From Promethearchaeota archaeon (GTDB lineage: Archaea > Asgardarchaeota > Lokiarchaeia > Sigynarchaeales > SOKP01), in contig SDNN01000121.1 of the NCBI GenBank assembly GCA_004524425.1, forward strand, positions 1 through 8,736: a DNA stretch of 8,736 nt, given 5' to 3'. Both the position numbers and the translations under genes were made by a program. The notes below the pieces were generated by a model. It saw nothing but the letters and a program-made list of their open reading frames with translations, did not search any database and was not told the origin of the DNA. Below are positions 1 through 4,961 of the stretch, in pieces (positions within the stretch are counted from its first letter, which is position 1; each line of letters starts with the position of its first letter).

Positions 1-792
1 AGTAAATTGGGTATAAATGATGTAAATCAAATCACGGTTATGATTCACACGGGCAGTAGAGCGATGGGTCATCAGGTATGCTCTGACTCTTTAAGAACCA
101 TTGAAAAGGCCATGAAAAAATATGATATTCGAGTTCCAGACAGAGAACTTGCTTCTGTTCCGGCAAACACCCCTGAAGCTCAAAATTATATAAGCCAAAT
201 GGCATCTGCAGCGAATTTTGGTTTCTGTAATCGTCAGTTGATAACACATTGGATAAGAGAATCATTTCAGCGGGTGTTTAGTGTTAAAGATTTTATAGAT
301 CTTGATCTAAATTTAATTTATGGGGTATGTCATAATATTTTGAAAAAGGAAGAGCATGTGATTAACGGAAAAAAAATGAAATTAAATGTACACAGGAAAG
401 GTGCAACCAGAGCTTTCCCACCTAACCATCCTGTTCTTCCTAATGATTACAAAAGTATAGGACAGCCAGCGTTAATACCGGGAACAATGGGATCTGCATC
501 TTATCTATGTGTTGGTAAGCCAAAAGCTATGGATCTAACATTTGGTTCAACGGCTCATGGTTCAGGGAGAGTGATGTCTCGTTCAAAAGCTACCAAAAAA
601 TATTGGGGGAAAGATGTAAAGCACCAATTAAAACAGAACGGGATCCTAGTTAAGGCTGCCTCAATGAAGGTGATTGCGGAAGAAGCACCAGGTGCTTATA
701 AAGATATAGATCAAGTAGTACAAGTGAGCCATGATTTAGACATAGTTGAAAAAGTAGCAAGATTAGTTCCAATTGGAGTAGTGAAAGGTTAA
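1..792 (+). CDS. rtcB: RtcB, tRNA-splicing/RNA-repair ligase (3'-phosphate RNA ligase), C-terminal part
   Basis: RtcB joins RNA 2',3'-cyclic-phosphate or 3'-phosphate ends to 5'-OH ends using GTP and Mn2+. In archaea it ligates tRNA exons after intron removal. The gene is cut by the left edge: frame 1 is open from base 1 and 263 codons precede TAA. Family motifs seen, numbered from the first codon in the window: HTGSRAMGHQ (H16, a metal ligand in the family), VCHNI (H111, metal ligand), HRKGATRAFPP (131 onward), and AHGSGR with H186, which aligns with the histidine that is guanylylated. The C-terminus, VPIGVVKG, is the usual family ending. The upstream metal-binding Cys and the GGNHF motif lie outside the window. 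No intein appears in the visible part, although inteins are known in some archaeal RtcB proteins. The gene ends 2 nt from the convergent archease gene, its known activator. Identification is very secure. Confidence 0.97.
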   Translation, partial: SKLGINDVNQITVMIHTGSRAMGHQVCSDSLRTIEKAMKKYDIRVPDRELASVPANTPEAQNYISQMASAANFGFCNRQLITHWIRESFQRVFSVKDFIDLDLNLIYGVCHNILKKEEHVINGKKMKLNVHRKGATRAFPPNHPVLPNDYKSIGQPALIPGTMGSASYLCVGKPKAMDLTFGSTAHGSGRVMSRSKATKKYWGKDVKHQLKQNGILVKAASMKVIAEEAPGAYKDIDQVVQVSHDLDIVEKVARLVPIGVVKG

Positions 793-794
793 AT

Positions 795-1232
795 TCATAT
801 ATCAAATACGATTGAAATCGTAACTTTATGTTCTTTTTCTTCTATTTTCATAAAAGAATAAGTTATGGCTTTAACTTCTGTACCAATTTCATGTGAATCT
901 TTATTAAATTTCTCCCCTTTCATGTCTGCTTGAAGTTCATACTCATCATTAATTTTTTTTATATAATTTACCACAATATCTCCAAATATAAGTCCTTCAA
1001 CATCGAAAATATAAAGAAATTCAGATAAAAAATCGAATAGAAGCGCTTGCTTATCCTCTGCTTGAATTTTAAGAGACTTTCTAATTATTGATGATATTTT
1101 CTGCAAATTGGGAGAAATCGTTGCCATTAAACTATATGCGGTTTGAGTAAATGCTTCCTCCAGAGTTTTTCCCCAAGATTTAACTTGAACATCAGCTGTG
1201 TGGTCTTCAAAAGAAAATCCTGCTTTTTTCAT
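795..1232 (-). CDS. Archease, RtcB activator
   Basis: This is a 145-aa protein, the usual length for archease. Archease speeds RtcB guanylylation and multiple turnover in tRNA ligation. Seen in the sequence: an N-terminal FEDHTADVQV with D14, followed by GKTLEEAF, and a C-terminal block EVKAITY...VFDI that ends in Asp-Ile. In characterised archeases the Asp of HTAD and the C-terminal Asp plus terminal carboxylate form the metal site, and both ends are intact here. The start is ATG at 1232-1230. No clear Shine-Dalgarno motif precedes it, so the transcript may have a short leader or none. The gene converges on rtcB with a 2-nt gap and is divergent from the NusA-like gene. Co-localisation with rtcB is common in archaea. 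The tail-to-tail arrangement here means the two must be transcribed separately. Confidence 0.96.
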   Translation of the reverse strand: MKKAGFSFEDHTADVQVKSWGKTLEEAFTQTAYSLMATISPNLQKISSIIRKSLKIQAEDKQALLFDFLSEFLYIFDVEGLIFGDIVVNYIKKINDEYELQADMKGEKFNKDSHEIGTEVKAITYSFMKIEEKEHKVTISIVFDI

Positions 1233-1383
1233 TGTTAAGCTTTCGATTTAAATTATTTTGTTAGGTTACTTCTTTATTTGAAATATTTCTTAAAAATATA
1301 TGAGTTTAAATCAATTTTACTTTATTTTTTTTTATATGTTAAGTAGATTTGAAGATAATCTATTCTTTTCACAAAAAATTTCC
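1233..1383. promoter_or_regulatory. Divergent promoter region between archease and the NusA-like gene
   Basis: This 151-nt AT-rich spacer separates two divergent genes. A TATA-like stretch, TTAAAAATATAT (about 1290-1301), lies about 85 nt before the preferred nusA-like start and about 60 nt before the archease start, so it could serve either strand. A second TATA-like string, TTTATAT, lies at 1331-1337. Assignments come from composition and spacing only. Confidence 0.4.
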
Positions 1384-1833
1384 ATGAAAAAAAGATATTC
1401 TAATGAAGAGTTAATTTATTATCGCTATTTTTATCACAAAACAGGTATTGAACCAGAACATGTAATTTTAGTAAAAAATTTTATCTTTTTTTTTGTAAAT
1501 AATACTGAATATTTTCGAGTAAAACAACATTTAAACTTAGTTAGAAAGATGTTTTACCAAAAGATCATGTTGATTAGGGCAGAAACAACCTTAATGAGGC
1601 TGTTATTTAGCTTTTTTCCTGATCCTTATATTCATGATGTTCGCGTCGAATATAACATATATTCAAGAAAAAAAATAATTGATATTTGTTTTTTATCATT
1701 TGAAGAAAGGGGTATTGCTATTGGACGCAATGGTGATTATATTAAAGCAGTTAATGAGATTTTTGAAAAGCATTTAATTTTTGAAGAGAGCAATGTGCCT
1801 ATTCACATCAAATGTAGCCTAATCTCGATTTGA
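1384..1833 (+). CDS. nusA: Divergent archaeal NusA-like protein, two KH domains
   Basis: With the ATG at 1384 this is a 149-aa protein, matching the length and plan of archaeal NusA, a short RNA-binding protein made only of two KH domains. The N-terminus (MKKRYSNEELIYYRYFYHKT, then GIEPEHVILV) aligns by eye with the usual NusA opening, an S/T-E-E helix followed by the first KH strand. The second KH domain holds EERGIAIGRNG with an intact GxxG loop (G114-G117). In the first KH domain the expected AIGKxG loop is replaced by NNTEYFRVKQ (39-48), so that site has probably lost canonical RNA binding. The frame is open to an upstream ATG at 1300, but the extra 28 residues are Phe-rich and match nothing in the family. 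Archaeal nusA normally sits in the rpo-rps12 operon. Here it stands alone, so it may be a paralogue. The NusA-like fold is fairly sure and the cellular role is uncertain. Confidence 0.72.
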   Translation: MKKRYSNEELIYYRYFYHKTGIEPEHVILVKNFIFFFVNNTEYFRVKQHLNLVRKMFYQKIMLIRAETTLMRLLFSFFPDPYIHDVRVEYNIYSRKKIIDICFLSFEERGIAIGRNGDYIKAVNEIFEKHLIFEESNVPIHIKCSLISI

Positions 1834-1839
1834 AGAATA

Positions 1840-2595
1840 TTACCAGGGAACATCCTTCAATCCTATAAAATACGCAATAGTGTTAGCAATCACGCTAACT
1901 GAGGGAGTCAAGATTATTAAGAAGATAATAATATTAAGGTCAGGAATCAAGAATAAATCTGGCATGAATATTGCCGGAATAGAGGTGAAAATCAGAGCAA
2001 AAAGAAGGAAATCTAACTGATCGATTAATGGAGCAGGAGCTCCACTTTCAAGGTTAAACCTCCTTTTTAAGAAACTTCCAATCAGATCACCAAAAGCAGC
2101 CCCATAAGCACAAAGGGTAATTCTTATTATGAGCGGAATAAATTTCATGATGGAAGTTCCCCCAATAAAGTAATATTCGTAGTAAGAGAGATCATTATAA
2201 ATAACATATAATCCTTCTTCGGCAGAACTTTTCTGGAATTCAACAATTGAAGGCCAAATTAAAAGGAACAAGAGGGCGATCCCTATGGATACGGGGATTC
2301 CGATAAACAGTGGTCCTTTGATTAAACCATTCCATGTTTTATGATCTCCAAAAATTCTCCTTCCATCTCGAAAATTCTTACCTCCGTCAATAGGTTTACC
2401 TCCTCCGACAATGACCATACCTGCATTCGAAAAATATGCTGGAGCAATGAACAGAAGACTAAAAATTAAAATAGCAATCCAATCAGAATAACTATATAAA
2501 ATAGAAATTAACATAAAATCAGCTAAAAATAAGCAGGCGAAGATTATTGCCAAAATATAAGTGGTTTTTTTGTTTCTTTCAATGTTTTCGGACAT
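1840..2595 (-). CDS. carS: CDP-archaeol synthase CarS, integral membrane protein
   Basis: CarS transfers CMP from CTP to 2,3-di-geranylgeranylglyceryl phosphate, giving the CDP-archaeol precursor of archaeal polar lipids, and acts in the cytoplasmic membrane. The 251-aa product has about six to seven hydrophobic segments (roughly 11-34, 37-57, 94-115, 150-172, 192-212, 220-245). The family signature is clear: PAYFSNAG, then GGGKPIDGGKNFRDGRR, IFGDHKTWNGLI (D84), GAAFGDLIGSFLKRR (D170), GAPAPLIDQLDF (D192, D195), and a C-terminal NTIAYFIGLKDVPW. The charged loop at 64-92 and the GD/LIDQLDF motifs are the CTP/Mg2+ site expected of CDP-alcohol synthases. From memory, many homologues carry a His just before the last segment, in the TP..H block. 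Here that stretch is TPSVSVIAN, with no His. The start is ATG at 2595-2593, preceded by AGGGGA at 2610-2605, an acceptable Shine-Dalgarno motif 9 nt away. The gene converges on the NusA-like gene with a 6-nt gap. Confidence 0.95.
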   Translation of the reverse strand: MSENIERNKKTTYILAIIFACLFLADFMLISILYSYSDWIAILIFSLLFIAPAYFSNAGMVIVGGGKPIDGGKNFRDGRRIFGDHKTWNGLIKGPLFIGIPVSIGIALLFLLIWPSIVEFQKSSAEEGLYVIYNDLSYYEYYFIGGTSIMKFIPLIIRITLCAYGAAFGDLIGSFLKRRFNLESGAPAPLIDQLDFLLFALIFTSIPAIFMPDLFLIPDLNIIIFLIILTPSVSVIANTIAYFIGLKDVPW

Positions 2596-2604
2596 GTTTT
2601 CAAA

Positions 2605-2655
2605 TCCCCTAATGATTTGAGTTAAAGTTCATTTTTAATTTGTATAATATTATAT
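2605..2655 (-). promoter_or_regulatory. carS promoter and ribosome binding site
   Basis: Reading the minus strand, AGGGGA (2610-2605) lies 9 nt before the carS ATG. The AT-rich palindrome TATAATATTATA (2643-2654) lies about 50-60 nt before the ATG, a fitting place for a TATA box with transcription starting near 2620-2625. The palindrome is 12 bp, a length expected by chance in DNA this AT-rich. Confidence 0.45.
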
Positions 2656-2730
2656 TTTTTATTTAAGTTTTTAATAGTTTCAAATTCTCAAAATCTAAAT
2701 ATCGAAAATTGTTAATTCGAACTTAATAAT

Positions 2731-2746
2731 AGTATTTTAAAATACT
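2731..2746. repeat. 16-bp perfect palindrome
   Basis: AGTATTTT is followed directly by its reverse complement AAAATACT. Eight matched pairs with no spacer is unusual even in DNA of about 80% A+T: my rough estimate is well under one such site by chance in this spacer. It could be a dimeric-protein operator or part of an origin unwinding element. Confidence 0.7.
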
Positions 2747-2772
2747 TGACGACAATAATATTAGTAATCTAT

Positions 2773-2784
2773 GATAAATTTATC
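2773..2784. repeat. 12-bp perfect palindrome
   Basis: GATAAATTTATC equals its own reverse complement. At this length and base composition about one such site could arise by chance in the spacer, so it matters mainly as part of the cluster of symmetric elements around it. Confidence 0.5.
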
Positions 2785-2836
2785 CTTTAAATTGTGCATA
2801 TTAAAAATTTAACATTTTTTCGCTAATTTGGCGGTT

Positions 2837-2860
2837 AATAAATAGATTTAAATATTTATT
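2837..2860. repeat. Inverted repeat, 8-bp arms, 8-nt spacer
   Basis: AATAAATA (2837-2844) and TATTTATT (2853-2860) are exact reverse complements separated by GATTTAAA. The whole is AT-only apart from one G, so it is easily melted. It overlaps possible TATA boxes for cdc6. Confidence 0.5.
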
Positions 2861-2870
2861 TCTACTGCAT

Positions 2871-2878
2871 TTTATATG
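2871..2878 (+). promoter_or_regulatory. Probable cdc6 TATA box
   Basis: TTTATATG lies about 85-90 nt before the cdc6 start. A transcript starting about 25 nt downstream would have a leader of roughly 60 nt containing the ORB-like element. An alternative TATA-like string, TTAAATAT, lies at 2848-2855. Confidence 0.4.
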
Positions 2879-2937
2879 TTGAATGAGAAACGATCTCCTA
2901 AAATCAAAGATCAATTTTATCTTAAGTCAAGCCTCAT

Positions 2938-2953
2938 TTCGAGTGGAATGAAA
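2938..2953 (+). promoter_or_regulatory. Mini-ORB-like element (possible Orc1/Cdc6 binding site)
   Basis: TTCGAGTGGAATGAAA resembles the conserved archaeal mini-ORB core TTCCAGTGGAAACGAAA with one substitution in the first part and one missing base plus one change in the AAACG part. It ends 8 nt before the cdc6 start codon. A weaker related string, TTGAATGAGAAACGA, occurs at about 2879-2893 in the same orientation. Recognition is by eye, and the consensus comes from other archaeal lineages. Confidence 0.4.
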
Positions 2954-2961
2954 AAATTTAA

Positions 2962-4266
2962 GTGAGAATATTGTTGAAGAATCCAAATCAATTTAACATA
3001 GATAAGTTTTATGACAAATACCTGAAAGGAGCTAAAATTTTTAAAAAAAGGAATGCTCTCGAGCCTTCTTATATTCCAGACGAATTACCTCATCGAGATC
3101 CCCAAATTCAGAAGTTGGCGGAGTATACAGCCTGCGCATTGATGGGAGATAATCCTCCTAACTTCATGTGTTATGGCCCTACTGGGAGTGGTAAAACTGC
3201 AACAATTCGGTACATCAGTCAGAAACTGAGCCAAAGATGCGTGGAGGAGAGACCTTGGTGGATTTATATCAATTGTAGCGTAGTTTCAACGCCATACAGG
3301 ATTTTAGCTCACATATATAATACTATTTCTAGAAGTGAAAGAATACCTCCAACAGGGCTTCCTAAAGACATCATCTTTAAAAAACTCTTAGGATTGTTGG
3401 ACCAAAAAGTCCATTCTATTTGTTTTTTAGTATTTGATGAGATTGACATGCTGTTAGAAAAAAAGAAGGGCACTGACATTCTTTACGATTTAACAAGATT
3501 AAATGAAAATTTAGATTATTGTAAGACCTGCGTGATTGGTATCTCTAACAAATTAAAATTCAAAGAATACCTGGATCCAAGAACAATTTCCAGCCTTGGA
3601 GAAGAACGTATAGTTTTTCCTTCATATAATGCGAGTGAACTTGGAGACATTCTTAATGAAAGAGCAAAAATTGCTTTTAATGAAGGAGTAATAAAAGCAG
3701 AAGTCATTCCTTTCTGCGCAGCATTAGCAGCAAAAGAACACGGTGATGCAAGAAAGGCGTTGCAATTATTAAGAAAAGCAGGAGAATTAGCAGAAAGAGC
3801 TCAAAATAAATATATAACGGAAAAACATGTTCGTGATGCTCAAGATGATTTAGAAAAAAACTTTTTTGTAGAATATATTAAAGGCATGCCACTTCAGGCT
3901 CAAATTGTACTTACTGCAATATTTTTGATCACAAAATTTAGTCCTGATTCTATAATCATTTCAGGTGATATTTATGAAGTACATTCAGAATTGAGTTCAA
4001 AAATACCTGGAGTAAGAAAATTGACGAAAAGAAGAATTAGTGATTATATTAATGAATTGGCTTTAGCTGGTATTATTTCGGCTGATTTAAAATCCATGGG
4101 CCATTATGGAAGGTCAAAAATAATCAGGTTAGAAGTGGAGTTAGATATATTAGAAAAACTCCTATCAGAGATTGATAAAATTAGTAATTACATTGATTTT
4201 AAACCAAGTTACTTGCAAGCTGGCAAGGTGAGAGTCCATGGCAATACTTTTAAAAAATTAGTTTAA
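2962..4266 (+). CDS. cdc6: Orc1/Cdc6 replication initiator (AAA+ ATPase)
   Basis: This protein binds origin DNA, remodels it and helps load the MCM helicase. The 434-aa product is of family length. Seen: an N-terminal segment ending EPSYIPDELPHRDPQI, Walker A GPTGSGKT (72-79), Walker B LVFDEID (156-162), sensor 1 GISN (193-196), the initiator-specific insertion region before GEERIVFPSYNASEL, sensor 2 GDARKALQLL with R264, and a C-terminal winged helix with LTKRRISDYINELALAGII and GHYGRSK, typical of the ORB-binding wing. All ATPase motifs are intact. The start is GTG at 2962. An in-frame TAA (2959-2961) touches it, so no longer form exists, but TTG at 2971 or 2974 is also possible. There is no good Shine-Dalgarno motif. 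Its 3' end overlaps the convergent DUF2240-like gene by 9 nt. It lies beside the polymerase D genes and the candidate origin. Confidence 0.96.
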   Translation: MRILLKNPNQFNIDKFYDKYLKGAKIFKKRNALEPSYIPDELPHRDPQIQKLAEYTACALMGDNPPNFMCYGPTGSGKTATIRYISQKLSQRCVEERPWWIYINCSVVSTPYRILAHIYNTISRSERIPPTGLPKDIIFKKLLGLLDQKVHSICFLVFDEIDMLLEKKKGTDILYDLTRLNENLDYCKTCVIGISNKLKFKEYLDPRTISSLGEERIVFPSYNASELGDILNERAKIAFNEGVIKAEVIPFCAALAAKEHGDARKALQLLRKAGELAERAQNKYITEKHVRDAQDDLEKNFFVEYIKGMPLQAQIVLTAIFLITKFSPDSIIISGDIYEVHSELSSKIPGVRKLTKRRISDYINELALAGIISADLKSMGHYGRSKIIRLEVELDILEKLLSEIDKISNYIDFKPSYLQAGKVRVHGNTFKKLV

Positions 4267-4947
4267 TGTCTTAAAATCCCATTCATTAATTTTTTCTGCC
4301 ATCTTGCGTAAGATTTTTAAAGTGGCGGAACCGTTCTTTTCTTTTAGAAAAAGAAATAATTTAGCCAAGTGCTTGCAAAACTTTTTATTTTCTGCTCTCC
4401 TGCTTTGGTAATCATGACAATTATGGGTTAAAATCTTATTTTTAAGATTGATTTCAATGATATAAGGATCTTTTTTCGACCCAATGATTTCTGATTTGAT
4501 GATGCCTTGTTCAAAATTAAGTTGTATGATGTTAATGTCAGAATCTGATACAGTGACGGCTCTATTAATCGTTCCTTTATCTAAAAAAGCCTTTAATAGC
4601 ACATTAAAATTATCCGATTCATCAGTTTCAATTTTATTTATTAATTCTGCTGATTGCTTTATTTTTGCTATATTTTTTTGAATTTGCTTTTTTTTATTAT
4701 TTTGCCAATTTTTAAATTCTTTAAATAATCTATCTGAAAGGTTTAAGTTGTTATCCTCATCTTTGATTAATAGACTCTTTTTTAGAGAGGTTTCTATCAA
4801 TTCTTTTGCTTTTTGAGGAGCTAAGAGAAAAAATTCAAAAGAAATCTTATAAATTAACTCCTCTTTGGAAATAAAAGGTAAGTTAATAATCTTCCATACA
4901 TAAAGTAAGAGTTGAGGAGTATCGTTCCGTGGAATTGCAAAATTGAT
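4258..4947 (-). CDS. DUF2240-like winged-helix plus variant SWIM zinc-finger protein
   Basis: The frame is open from 4953 down to TAA at 4260-4258. With a start at 4947 the product is about 229 aa. The N-terminal ~75 residues (NFAIPRNDTPQLLLYVWKII onward, including SKEELIYKISFEF and APQKAKELIETSLKKSLL) resemble DUF2240, a small archaeal winged-helix-like family. A Lys/Asn-rich helical linker follows. The C-terminal part is a beta-rich SWIM-like zinc finger: H175-N-C177 (THNCHD), then C191-K-H193 in KKFCKHLAKLFLFL. Classical SWIM has CxC..CxH, so the first Cys is His here. The start is unclear. No ATG, GTG or TTG is in frame before TTG at 4800, which would cut off the winged helix. A GGTGA motif (4958-4954) sits 6 nt before ATC at 4947. 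The gene follows DP1 at about 14 nt, so the two are probably cotranscribed. A nucleic-acid-binding role in replication is inferred. No function is known to me. Confidence 0.7.
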   Translation of the reverse strand: MNFAIPRNDTPQLLLYVWKIINLPFISKEELIYKISFEFFLLAPQKAKELIETSLKKSLLIKDEDNNLNLSDRLFKEFKNWQNNKKKQIQKNIAKIKQSAELINKIETDESDNFNVLLKAFLDKGTINRAVTVSDSDINIIQLNFEQGIIKSEIIGSKKDPYIIEINLKNKILTHNCHDYQSRRAENKKFCKHLAKLFLFLKEKNGSATLKILRKMAEKINEWDFKTLN

Positions 4948-4961
4948 TCTGATTCACCTTT

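Larger units (their letters stand above)
2596..2961. other. Candidate replication origin / cdc6 upstream region
   Basis: This is the longest gene-free stretch in the window (366 nt), highly AT-rich and directly upstream of the Orc1/Cdc6 gene, which is where archaeal origins are often found. It contains palindromes at 2643-2654, 2731-2746 and 2773-2784, a spaced inverted repeat at 2837-2860, a GC-containing imperfect palindrome CGCTAATTTGGCG at 2821-2833, and an origin-recognition-box-like element at about 2938-2953. I see no long G-rich ORB arms and no array of several clear ORBs, so the origin call is inference from position, composition and one element. Confidence 0.4.

Noticed and set aside
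38..265. 75-aa open frame on the minus strand
   Set aside because: It lies wholly inside rtcB, whose reading frame has strong family motifs, and its own translation resembles nothing. It is a shadow frame.
1300..1383. Longer start for the NusA-like protein at ATG 1300
   Set aside because: The added residues are Phe/Tyr-rich, overlap probable TATA sequences, and do not fit the family, whose N-terminus matches from Met at 1384.
3516..3707. 63-aa open frame on the minus strand
   Set aside because: It is antisense to the sensor 1 to sensor 2 region of cdc6, with no start signal and no recognisable protein.
4484..4681. 65-aa open frame on the plus strand
   Set aside because: It is antisense to the DUF2240/SWIM-like gene and has no ribosome binding site. 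Its Met/Ser/Leu-rich translation is typical of a shadow frame.
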